NCBI GenBank assembly: GCA_905182975.1
Contig: CAJJDM010000060.1
Location: 30,620-94,619, forward strand
DNA from: Paramecium primaurelia
Taxonomy: Eukaryota; Ciliophora; Oligohymenophorea; Peniculida; Parameciidae
Direction of reading: 5' to 3'
DNA length: 64,000 bases
Position 1 is the stretch's first letter. Each line of letters opens with the position of its first letter. Below the pieces are notes generated by a model. It had not been told where the DNA came from. It made no database searches and was given only the letters and a program-made list of their open reading frames with translations. The translations under genes and the position numbers were made by a program. This document shows positions 24,447 through 34,620 of this stretch, piece by piece.

Positions 24447-24766
24447 CCACAAAAATTCTACAAAAATAAATATAATAAATTTATATAATAATTGTTTTAA
24501 ATAAATGCTACTTGATACTTTAAATATAAATCAGAAAGTTTCAGATAATATCAATTTTTATCTACAATTTGTATTAAGATAAGTATTACATAATTAATAA
24601 TACATTAAAATAGATATTACTATATCTACTAAATATAATTTACACAAATAGCCATTTATTTCATAAATAATTATTATAAATAATTATTATTAATAAGTAT
24701 AATTAATAAGTATTATTAATAAATCGATAAAACAATAAATATATATATATATATATTTACAATAAA
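24447..24766. other. Intergenic AT-rich region
   Basis: No gene seen. It contains short AT dinucleotide and TAATAAT repeats and is the 5' flank of the giant gene. Confidence 0.5.
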
Positions 24767-25094
24767 TCAATCCCATTTATAATTTTATGATCTTCCTTCT
24801 TTTTTATATATTTCAGCTTCTTCTTACTTTTACTTTTTTTATTCAAATTCAAGTTATGATAATGGTGTCAAACCTCTTTTTTCGTAATTTTATAATCTAC
24901 GTTCTGCTGCCTATGCAATTAAATCCTAATTTATGTAAGAATTGATAAACATTTTAACTAAGTTCATGATTAGAATCACCTCCAATAAGTCTATTTGATT
25001 ATTCTATTGATATCATATAATGATTACTATTATAACGATTATATTCTTCATAATTAGAAGGATTCTTAGTTTCAGATTGAATAAGACATCCCAT
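24767..25094 (-). CDS. SVIP-like small protein (p97/VCP interactor type)
   Basis: The gene encodes 100 residues with a 25-nt intron at 24926-24950. It starts MGCLIQSE (Gly2 and Cys3 for myristoylation and palmitoylation). Its core DLIAQAAERRLQNYEKRG has the AAERR...RG pattern of the VCP-interacting motif in SVIP, and a charged helical tail follows. SVIP tethers or inhibits the AAA ATPase p97 at the ER in ERAD. Length and motif order match the family, but the motif is short, so treat as a good candidate. The next upstream gene on the same strand stops 22 bp away. Confidence 0.6.
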
Positions 25095-25116
25095 AATTTA
25101 AAATTAATAATAATAA

Positions 25117-25556
25117 TCAATTTTATTCATGATTTCCTACTTGTACTTCTAGATTGCTAATTCTTAAATGAAGCTCATTTAATTTAATGGCTAGAGCAGT
25201 TTTTTCACCTTTTAGATGTGTTAGTTAAGTTTAAATTCTTGAATTTTCTGCTAATTGATATCCAACTTCTCTTTTCAATTCATCATCTAAATGACTTATA
25301 GATATATATGATATTACATTAATTCATTTTAAAGTGTTTTGAGCATATCTTCAGTTTTATTAGATAAGATGGATTCAAATTCATCTTTAAGTTATTTTAA
25401 TGATTAATATTCCTTTCTATGAATTTCAACAGAATCAGCTACTTCATACATAAGTGATTCTAATGATGATATCTTACCTTTTAAGGAAGCATTATTTTAT
25501 GAATTATCAGTTGAATTAGAAGTAATGCTAAATGAACTATAATGTGTTTTTTACAT
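25117..25556 (-). CDS. Small coiled-coil protein
   Basis: The gene encodes 138 residues with a 23-nt intron at 25295-25317. After a Ser/Asn-rich head, nearly the whole chain is heptad-like helix (ESLMYEVADSVEIHRKEY, ELKREVGYQLAENSR, LNELHLRISNLEVQV). It could be a cytoskeletal filament component of the SF-assemblin kind, but no signature settles this. It lies 21 bp downstream of the EF-hand gene, on the same strand. Confidence 0.6.
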
Positions 25557-25577
25557 TTTAATATATAATGATAATAA

Positions 25578-26221
25578 TCATCTTCTCTTTTGTAATGATT
25601 TCATATATCTAACAAATTGTTTTTCTCTTATGGTTCCATTGCCCTCAGAATCACAACTTTAAATAATACTTAATAATTGTTCATCCTTTAGATTTTCATT
25701 ACATTCTGAAGACAATTCTCTTAAATCATCTATTGTTATATAACCTTATTAAAATAAAAGTAATATTACCTTTATAATCTTAATCAATCTAATAGAAAAC
25801 ATTTATAAAATCTTCATCTGTATCTTTTTCACCAGGATGTGTAGACATCATTCTAACAAATTCTCTAAATTCAATAATACCACTTTAATCAGAATCAAAA
25901 TCTGCAATCATTTGATATAAGATTTATTTTTTAGGTTGATATTTACCAACCATTAAAAATGCTTTTCTTAAATCCATAGGTTATATAACACCATTATTAT
26001 TTGAATCTAAAAAATCAAAGATTTCATTTATATAAAATTATATCTCTTTTTGTAGTTGTAGCAGTAATATAATCATTTGGATCAAATTTTGGTTCAGGTG
26101 GTATAAATGATTAATGTGAATTAGTTGGACTTAATTATTATGGAGGTGAAACTAATTATTATGTATTTATTTTATTTTAAGGTAAAGATGGAGCTGAAAT
26201 TGTATTTTTCTTTTTATTCAT
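25578..26221 (-). CDS. EF-hand calcium-binding protein (centrin/calmodulin-like), frameshifted
   Basis: The N-terminal 65 residues are Pro/Ser/Gln-rich. Then come four EF-hand-like units: DSNNNGVIQPMDL, DSDQSGIIEFREF, DQDYKGYITIDDL and DSEGNGTIREKQF. Loops 1, 2 and 4 look able to bind Ca2+; the third lacks several acidic ligands. One 25-nt intron lies at 25745-25769. The N-terminal and EF-hand frames join only if one base is dropped from the A-run (forward T 26047-26051), giving TTTKEIQFYINEIFDF. A single-base assembly error is the simplest cause. An internal ATG would give an EF-hand-only protein. Confidence 0.7.
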
Positions 26222-26247
26222 ATTATAATTATTTTATTATTTATATT

Positions 26248-27142
26248 TCATTATTCTTCTTTTAAATTCATTAATTTAGATTCATCTCCTAAATCAAAAT
26301 CTTTTAAACTAAAATCACATTTATTTTATCTTCCCATTTCTGAAGTTACACTCTTAGTTGATGTTATAAACTTCATAAACTTATTTTGTCTATCTTTCCT
26401 CAATGCAGGTTGTTTAGACTCTTCAATTTATTTGATTAGTTCATATTTAAGGAAACGAGACTCTTTATTAAATTATCATATATTACACTCTTTTTATCAC
26501 AATTCATTATTGTTATACACTTTATATGTAATCGATTATTAGATTCCTCAATGAAACTATAATAATCTCATAATAACTTACTCAATAACTGATCTTACTA
26601 GTACTTCAGAACTAAATGATCTACTTTATTTAATAGGACAATCACATATTAATATGTCTTTATATTGATCATCATTTAATTATGTCAAACTATTAATACT
26701 AATATTATAATACCACTCTTTATATCCATTATAATATTAAAATAAATCTTTTTCTGACTTATATAATAATATTATTCTATACCTCAAATGCTCTCACTCT
26801 ATAATAAGTAATACATTTGTAATTGCTCATTTCTAAATTTTAAGTGTACATATTTTCAAAACCAACTAAAAACGTACTATAATCTACTTACTTTTACATA
26901 AATTATCATAAACTTATTATGAATGAGATGATTGTAATGGTATTTTCTCAGGATTTGTATATAAACAAACTTAAATATATGATAAATTAATTACTTACAC
27001 TCTCTCCTGATTCTTTTGATATATCTCCTAATTTTACAGTTATTTTCACATTCAAATATTCTCGAAATATAACTAATTCATTGTTTAATACATGATATTC
27101 TTTGTCTCTAGATAAACAACACATTCCTTCTTAATTACCCAT
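26248..27142 (-). CDS. Uncharacterised protein with five introns, lipid-domain-like
   Basis: The gene encodes 253 residues after removing introns 26970-27000 (or 26970-26998), 26866-26891, 26758-26782, 26557-26581 and 26463-26488. The start MGNQEGMCCL fits myristoylation and palmitoylation. The body contains YYNGYKEWYYN, DILICDCPIK, SRSFSSEVLVRSV and RLHIKCITIMNCDKKKSRFL, vaguely like a START-type lipid-binding fold, but I cannot confirm it. It stops 26 bp before the next gene. Its length in codons is a whole number only with the 31-nt version of the first intron. Confidence 0.5.
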
Positions 27143-27195
27143 ATGATATTATATATATATATAATAAATAATAAAAACACATTATATACAAATAT

Positions 27196-28389
27196 TCATT
27201 AGTTAAAATGAATTCTTCTACCCCATTCAAGACTATCCATTAAATTTTAGAATTGTTATTCTGTAATTTCTGTACCTATTTAATTAGACATAGTTCTCTC
27301 TCCTTAAATAATATCTTATGCAAGAATCATGTCATCAGAACTTGCATCTACATGATTTTCTTAATCAAACCATGGATGTAAGGGTATTTCTAATAAATAG
27401 AATTAATACCTTCTGCAGATAATCTTTAATGAGGATATGGTTTAAGCAATCTCTTAATCAGATCTCTTTAAACTTGATTCAACTTTAAAAATTCTTAAGA
27501 ATATTGAAATTAAGGGTCCAATGAAGTAATTTATTCTATAGTTTCACTAATGGTTTCAGCATAAAAAGGTAAGGTTTAACATAACATCTGATAGAGTATA
27601 ATCCCTATCGACCAGATATCAACTTATTATATAACAAAAATAGTATATACCTTTTTCATCATAACCTCCTCCTAAAAAGACTTCTGGAGCCTAATATAAG
27701 ATGGTTCCAGTAGCAGTCCACATTTCAGTAAACGTGTCTCTATATTTGAATCGTTTGGAGACTCCAAAATCGATTAATTTAATTTAAAGGTTTGGTTCAG
27801 TTTAAATTAGAATATTTTCTGGTTTTAAATCTCTATGTGAGATTCCTCTAGAATGAATTTAGCCAATAACCTAAGCTAATTGTTTAATAGTATCTTGTTT
27901 CTATCTAAGAGTGAGGTTGCGGTACACTTATTCCAAATTAGGGCTATCACAAAATTCTATCACTTGATAATGATGCTTTGTTTATTGATCAATGAATAAA
28001 TCATATGTTCTACATACTTATGGGATATCTTGTAATTATCTCTATAAATTGAATGTATGTATAATAGTGTTGACAATTTCTGGATCATCAGTTCTAAAAC
28101 ATTTAACAGCATAAATTTGTATTGATTTAGGCATTAATGATTTAGTACTTCTTTATTTAGGTATTTTATAACATTTTCTAACAACTGAATGTGCTCCTTC
28201 ACCTATTATAATTTTATTAGTAATACCTATTTTTTCTTATAATACATATGCATCTTTAAATCTTTCAACCGATTATACTTATTCCTATTAAACAATTACA
28301 TTTTCAATATCAACTGATCTTCTGATTTTGAATCCTTATTTACCAAACAAATGAGTCCTTAAATCATTCCTTATATTTTCCTAATGCAT
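27196..28389 (-). CDS. Serine/threonine protein kinase
   Basis: The gene encodes 381 residues after removing introns 27623-27650 (28 nt) and 27390-27409 (20 nt). Kinase motifs are complete: GEGAHSVVRKCY glycine loop, IYAVKCF lysine, SHRDLKPENIL catalytic loop, KLIDFGVSKRF, TGTILYQAPEVF, DIWSIGIILYQMLCQTLPF and the closing Arg in PHQRLSAEE. The layout is CAMK-like without EF-hands. A 60-residue N-terminal extension precedes the kinase. It is divergent from the ATP synthase gene, with 43 bp between starts. Confidence 0.88.
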
Positions 28390-28432
28390 TTTAATATTAG
28401 TCAACATATATATAAATCCAATTAAATTAATT

Positions 28433-28951
28433 ATGAATCGTCTTCACAATGGTGTGATTGGATTAGCATTGAAAAACTCCTTTTTCTTTAGTACAGCTAA
28501 AAAGGCAAAGATGGAATTGACAGTCAGAACTCCATATAAAACTATCATTGATAAGTTTGATGGTTTCTCAAGGATTGTTGCTAAGACTAATGAAGTACTT
28601 TCTCAATCAAATTTAGGCTGCACTTATCATATAAAATCGTACCCCTGCTGCAGTCTATATTTTACCACCTGGACCTTTGAAAATTAAATTTACTTAAGAT
28701 GTAAAAGGAATAACAGGAGATTTCTTACATTTGGGAGGGTATGTATTTGTCAATCCGTAAAATAATTATTCATTAATTATAGAGATAACACTTGCGAAAT
28801 CAATTTGTTAGATGTTGTTGATAGAAAAGAAGCAAAAGTAGATCAATTTGATAAAGCAGACGTAAAAGATGCAGATACAGTTGCAGGAAGATATGCTGGA
28901 AAAATAAGGAGAGCTGCATAACGTACATTTATTAAAAAAGCAACAGCATGA
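28433..28951 (+). CDS. Probable mitochondrial ATP synthase F1 delta subunit
   Basis: The gene encodes 156 residues after removing introns 28595-28616 (22 nt) and 28757-28782 (26 nt). The N-terminus MNRLHNGVIGLALKNSFFFST looks like a mitochondrial presequence. Next come a beta-rich part with VYILPPGPLKIKF, GITGDFLHLGGYVFVNPDNTC and a helical C-terminus. The GG-YV-x-V-N-P-D-N-T-C segment fits the beta-sandwich end of F1 delta (bacterial epsilon), the central-stalk subunit that couples rotation to ATP synthesis. Similarity is by pattern only. Confidence 0.55.
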
Positions 28952-29497
28952 TTTATAATACATAAATAATTATATAATGTATTTGAATTTATATGTATTC
29001 TAAAAAATTTCAATTATTCTTGTATGAATTCATTCTCAAATAATAAGATCTCATAGAATAATAATTAACATTTTTGGTATTCATAAAATATTTATTCATG
29101 AAGAATAAGAGCATAATATGTCATCCATATAATTTTATTAAAATATACAGATGTCAAAAGTTAGTAATTTGAAAATCAATATACTTTTTTAAGAATTTTT
29201 TGTGTTTAAAAAACTCCTTTAGACATTTTTACAGGTATTTATTATATACATAATTTCTTAATAAGTATTTTAATTATTCAATAATAATAATCAAAGCAAT
29301 AAAATATCGAAATTTGAGATTTCAATAAAACTATTGTTACTTATGGCAAAACGTTTTATTAAAACAATAATGATAAATTAATACAATTTGAGAGGATGAT
29401 TGATTTGAGAATTTGATTTTAAGAATGATTTTACAATAGTATTTTATTAATTGGTGAATGATATTTTTATATATATTATTTTGAAAAACGAATATTG
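28952..29497. other. Intergenic AT-rich region
   Basis: No supported gene. Short open frames exist but show neither introns nor recognisable composition. Confidence 0.45.
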
Positions 29498-30831
29498 ATG
29501 ATATTTTGGAATAGATTAATGTCATGGATACCTGCTATAATTCTACTAGGCATCTTAATATTCATATATAGTATATATTTTATGGTAATTTCCATCCTTA
29601 ATTATACTAGTACAACATTCAACCTAATTTCGATGGATTCAATTTAGGAATAGTAATATAACACTTTATGATATTAATGTTCCTTATATCAATGCTTCGT
29701 GCAATGCTTTTAGAACCAGGAGCTATATGTCAAGTAATTTTATGTAACAATATTGAGGAACTTATTGATGAAACATGGAGATAATGGGATGAATATTAAT
29801 AATAAGAGAAAGAGAGGATGACTGAATAAAGACAAAGGAGAAGTCAAAGATCAGTAAAAACTTTTAAAACAGAAAATGATGAAGATAGAAGTGTAGTAAA
29901 TATGGATGCAGATGAAAATTTAGATGATGATTATAATGTCAAAAAGGATATTAATCAAAAAGGTATGGAAAAGAGATTCTGTAAAAAATGTTGTATTCCA
30001 AAACCTTTAAGAACACATCATTGTTCTTAATGTAGATGTTGTTGGTAAAGAATGGACCATCATTGCTAATGGATCAATAATTGTGTAGCCAAAGACAATT
30101 ATAAGATATTCATTTGCATGATCTTTTATGCTAGTAATTTTCCATTATTTTAACAGTAGAGGCTGTCTTTTGGTTTGGGTGTCAATTTCTTAATATAAAG
30201 TATTCCTAAATGTGATTGAAACTGATATGCCAGATCTTATACTATTTTTAATTGTGCTCCATTATTATTTCATTCTTTTGATTGCAGTCCTTATAACCGG
30301 CTTTTTCATATTCCACTTGTATTTGATATCCCAGAACAAGACTACTTTGGAATAGTTGGAGGACAAACCAGATGTACTACTTAATCATTATTTTAGAGAT
30401 TAAAATATAATTAAGGAGTATGGTAAAATTTCAAGTCCATAATGGGTTCAAATATTCTATTATGGTTTTTACCAATCAAATGATATTATAATATCATAAA
30501 AAACAAATTTAAATAAAGAAACTAAGATAAATTAAATTATTGTCATCTTTAGGTATAAAATCCCAAATCTCTTTCTTGTTAATTTATTAATTTCGTAAGG
30601 TTTTATTTTATTTCTAATTTGCGTGATGCCATAGGAGATTTATCCATAGACTTTTTTGAAAGAGATTTCAATAAAATTGATGCAGAACATGTACTTATTC
30701 CTTTACCTTAAAAATTAGAAGAACTTGGAACAGAATAAATTGATTATTACTATTTATTCTTAATCTAATAATTCTTAAATAAAATGCTATACTTAATAAA
30801 CATCCAATTAAACTTTACTTTTTTCTTTTGA
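29498..30831 (+). CDS. DHHC palmitoyltransferase (3' end uncertain)
   Basis: Two N-terminal membrane segments (IPAIILLGILIFIYSIYF and HFMILMFLISMLRAML), EPGAI, an acidic loop, then the cysteine-rich domain FCKKCCIPKPLRTHHCSQCRCC with the catalytic DHHC in RMDHHCQWINNC. Two more membrane helices follow, then TTLE, the usual TTxE motif. DHHC enzymes attach palmitate to cysteines of membrane proteins. Introns 29585-29610 and 30134-30159 are firm and 29734-29757 is optional. After about 30520 the frame reaches the family-like NLRDAIGDLSIDFF block only if a 47-nt intron (30553-30599) is removed, which is long for this genome. An earlier ATG (29498) and a later one (29519) are both possible. Confidence 0.75.
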
Positions 30832-31761
30832 TTTCCCTTTCTATTATCTTTCAGTTTAACAATTTCTTTATGACATAATTTAATCATATTAGTTTAATAA
30901 TTGTTGAAAATTGATTTTATTATGAGAAATTTAGGGTATTAATAATTTTGGTATGATAACATTTTTATTATTAAATTAATTTCCATTAATTTTATCATTT
31001 TATTTATTAATTAACATTTTCTTTGGTGATAATTTCATCAATTATCGATTTGTAAATTTATTTATATCTTTTATTATCATAGAAATATCTTTATCATTTT
31101 ATTAATAATATAACTAATTGATAGAATTGGATGTGTTAAGATAGTTCATTTATCTTTTTATAACTGGTTTCATTTTTTAAGAAGATACATTAGAATTAGT
31201 ATAAATATTATGTTCTGAAGTTTCCCAACTTATTATTTTATTTTCATATTCTTCAATTTCAGATGATAAACTATTAAAAATAACAGAAATACTCAATATT
31301 TTAAGTAGTATTGAATAATATTCTATAATTATTGGTGGCTGCCACGTTGTTAACAGGTAATTTTTGTAATTTTTACAGTTTATTGTTACGCTTCTAAACA
31401 ATTTGATGTGCTGTCACGATTAACAAATTGGGTATTGGAATCTGAGACACAATTGATTGATTATACGCTATAGTACCTTGAATTAAAGTTTATGCATTAT
31501 TTATTTTTATTCCAATAAATCGTAACATTTTGTTAAATATTCATTATCATCATTGAAATATAACAAATCCTTAAATAAGATAACATGATCAATTTGCAAA
31601 TTGCCTAATATTTCTGATATTGGTTTGGCAAAATAAAAATTAAAGGCATTATAATACCTATTTTATTAGTAAATTACATACTTCTTCTATAAATTATCAA
31701 TTTAGAATTATGATAAAGAACTCTAACATAATCTACATTCTTTGTTTTATTTATAATACAT
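30740..31761 (-). CDS. Uncharacterised gene, overlaps the DHHC gene tail
   Basis: Starts MYYKQNKECRLCQSSL. Introns are placed at 31658-31681 (24 nt), 31442-31476 (35 nt, at the long end for this genome) and 31271-31292 (22 nt). The chain is Asn/Gln/Lys-rich with segments such as AKPISEILGNLQIDH, ISWETSEHN, QISHNKINFQQLLNQY and QRNCQTERQQKGKSKEK. No domain recognised. The frame stays open past 30740 down to about 30451, antisense to the DHHC coding region, so the true stop probably needs another splice. The end given is where coding character fades. Confidence 0.45.
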
Positions 31762-31828
31762 AAATTTAATTATTATTATATTCTAACTTAAGTTATATTT
31801 ATCAAAATTTTATATAAAAAAATGCAAT

Positions 31829-33074
31829 TCATTTTGTAATCCCTTTTGAGAATTTCTAATAAAGCTTTTCAAATGCCTCTTTCCCAAAGAACTTAAATAA
31901 TTCAACTAAATCTAATTTTTTATCTGTTTTTCTCATAATCCTTCTTATTTCCTTTTCCTCTATTGGTTTAACTAAGGCTTATCTAATTATATTCTCTGCA
32001 CATCTTATTTTTTAGTCTTGAAAATTAAAAAATGTAGAAAGATCAGCTTCATCTTTAGTCAATAAAGCATCTTTATGAATTGTAACCATTGCCATTATAA
32101 GATTTGTATATCCTAATACAGTTCCCTTAATAAAAATATAATCCCAAAATAAAACACAATCTAACAAATCAAATAAGTATACAAATCCACTTAATAAAAT
32201 CTTACTTATCCAAATTGAAGGAGATATATTATAATTGATAAAATGATCATATACCTTTGGTAATTTAACTTATATTAAATTCATAATAATTTCCTCCATA
32301 ATGAATAGTAAAGGTAAATCATCTTTAAATAAAAGATTAAACATATAAAAAGAAGAATCAAGTAATTCAGCAAAAACACAAACAGTTTCTTATTCTTTAA
32401 CTCCTGACACCATCAAAAATAAAGCTATTAAATTAATAAATTAATATGATACCTGCAATGTAATTCATTCCTTGACAATATCCTACTTTAGGATATAAAC
32501 TAGCTAAATTTGTAAGTACATAATCTAATTTTAAAATAACAGACTCCTCTTTGAATACATCACTAATTAAGGTTCTATTTATGTCTTTCTTAATACAATA
32601 AGATGCATCACTTATTTAAGAATCTATTTTTTTATTAATTATGCCTTTTTGTAAAGTGATAACTTTCCAATATGCCCATCTATATTTTTAAGGAAGACCA
32701 ATTAATCCGTATTATTTAAATTCATATTTCTCTTAAATGAAAAATCTGAACATGTAATATTCATAATCATATTTAATGAGTGGACATTCTTCAAAAAACT
32801 ATTATATATTTTTAGGAGTTGAAAGTGAATTTCCATAATTTGATGAAGTTCTAGTATGTTCATCATAAACTTTAAATGAATTTAATTTTTCTTCCCACAA
32901 TTCATCTAATTTAGGATTCTTTCCTACATTTAAGTATTTACCAATTTCATATTAATAAGTAAATGAATGAGATCTATCATCTTACTTTGGTTTTTCTTGT
33001 TTATTGAAATCCAATGTCAACCTATTAAAATTAATTTCTGACTTTTCTATTTGTGTACATGAAAATTATCCCAT
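31829..33074 (-). CDS. TBC-domain Rab GTPase-activating protein
   Basis: The gene encodes 405 residues with one 28-nt intron at 32425-32452. After a 130-residue N-terminal region come the TBC motifs: GLPQKYRWAYWKVI, the arginine-finger motif IKKDINRT (IxxDxxR) and the glutamine-finger motif YCQGMNYIA, followed by the usual helical core with FLMVSGVKEQETVC and a DCVLFWDYIF block. Both catalytic fingers are kept, so it should stimulate GTP hydrolysis by a Rab. The target Rab cannot be told. It starts MGQFSC, so N-myristoylation is possible. Confidence 0.88.
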
Positions 33075-33145
33075 TAATTTAAATAATTATTTATAAATAT
33101 CTATATGTCTGTATAATAATAAATAACATTACTATAATAAATTAG

Positions 33146-33707
33146 ATGGAATCAAAAAAATTGAGTAAAATTATTGAATTAATATTTCTGTCCATTGCAG
33201 TAAGAATAAAATTCTAATATATTAAAGTGGTTATCCGTGATGGCATGTTTAATTAGAACAGATTTTAATTTCCCATTTGCTTTTTTTTGCTATTATTTAT
33301 GGATATCAAGAGATGACAAAGCTAATTCTTTGATGGTAATCAATTATTATATTTATAATGTAGTTAATGGTTTTGAATGGAATCCTCATCTTAGTAGATT
33401 TAATATGGCTTTTATCAGTTGGATCCATTTGGACAGCAACAGAAAAAAATAATCCTGTCTGGGGACACTTGCATGGTCTTCATGTCTTTGTTATATTTAT
33501 CAGTATTGTAAATGTCTTATTGAAAGTAATTTAATTAATTATATAAATAGGTTGGTGCTATTGCAGCCATCAATTCTTATAGAGGAAATTAAACTTAAGT
33601 TGGTAATTCTAATGATATAAATTATAGCTGGTTCATTATAGAATCCACAATAAAGTGGCTTAAATGATGTTTCTTAAAATAGACAAGTCCCTTATGGTTA
33701 ATATTGA
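33146..33707 (+). CDS. Four-pass membrane protein, AGTRAP-like layout
   Basis: The gene encodes 151 residues after removing introns 33200-33227, 33336-33363, 33526-33550 and 33603-33627. Hydrophobic segments: residues about 8-25, 30-45, 58-78 and 90-120. Between them are WISRDDKANSLM and VNVLLKVGAIAAINSYRG. The order of short loops and helices resembles AGTRAP (angiotensin-receptor-associated protein), but sequence identity is low. It ends at TGA 33705-33707 after a Gln/Asn-rich tail. The same frame stays open for 212 codons beyond that TGA. Confidence 0.55.
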
Positions 33708-34346
33708 TCTAATAAAACATTCAAATTATTATATAATCTTCAAATAATTATTTAATTTAACAGTAAAATTACACATCAATGTCTTTACAAACATAAACCA
33801 AATTAATTGGTTCTGATCAACTTTCCTTATTATGTACAGGATTTATTAGGTTTATAGAAGAAGTAATTAAAATCAACACATTCTTAGATTTTTTTACCTA
33901 TTCCCAAGTAAGATACAAAATAATTTCAATATTGGACCAAGTTTAAGGAAATAATTGATCCAATTAATTAAACCATTGAAATCTCTAAAATTCCTATATT
34001 TTTCTAATGTATTTAACAAAATTAGGAAAATTATTCATCTAATTCCATTTCAAAATTATAACCGAAAAACACATAAACTCCGTAAGATAGAATTTGTTAT
34101 ATAAATGATATTTAAATTAAATCTTGTGAATTTGAAATCAAATTGAAAGAAATCACAGAAAGAATTAATAAAACATTCCATCAAAATAATACACATTTAG
34201 AAATATTATTAAAGATGCATGATACAACTTAGGATTCAAAATTAAAATTAGAAATAAGTAATTAAGGAACCACATCTATAAATCGAAGGATTGATTTTAA
34301 AAGAAGAAATACAGATTATTATTCATTAAAACCAATAAATAGATGA
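33708..34346 (+). CDS. Coding block without a clear start, follows an in-frame TGA
   Basis: From about 33770 to the TGA at 34344-34346 the frame reads as a protein: INFPYYVQDLLGLQKKQ, IFLPIPKQDTKQFQYW, FKEIIDPINQTIEISK, EIKLKEITERINKTFHQN and ending DFKRRNTDYYSLKPINR. It is in the same frame as the preceding membrane-protein gene, separated only by TGA 33705-33707. The one nearby ATG (33779) is in another frame and I found no intron that connects it. No domain recognised. Confidence 0.4.
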
Positions 34347-34620
34347 ATAATATATAATTACTTATAAATTCAATTCAAATTATTTATTTTTATCATCTGT
34401 AATCTTTATTAAATAAAATTATTCTTATTAAGCAACCGATTCTTTATATTTAAATTCTTCTATATTTATATGTAATCAAATATATCAGAATAATTGTTAT
34501 TCATTACAGAAAATCCTTACATAAATTTATTATCTTCAACTCTTTTTTGAACACCTTGAAATAAAATTGAATCATCTTTTATTTTCAACACTCTTATTAA
34601 TAATAAATAATTAATTAATA

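Noticed and set aside
29337..29525. Minus-strand small gene near the DHHC start
   Set aside because: Antisense to the DHHC N-terminus, low complexity, no domain.
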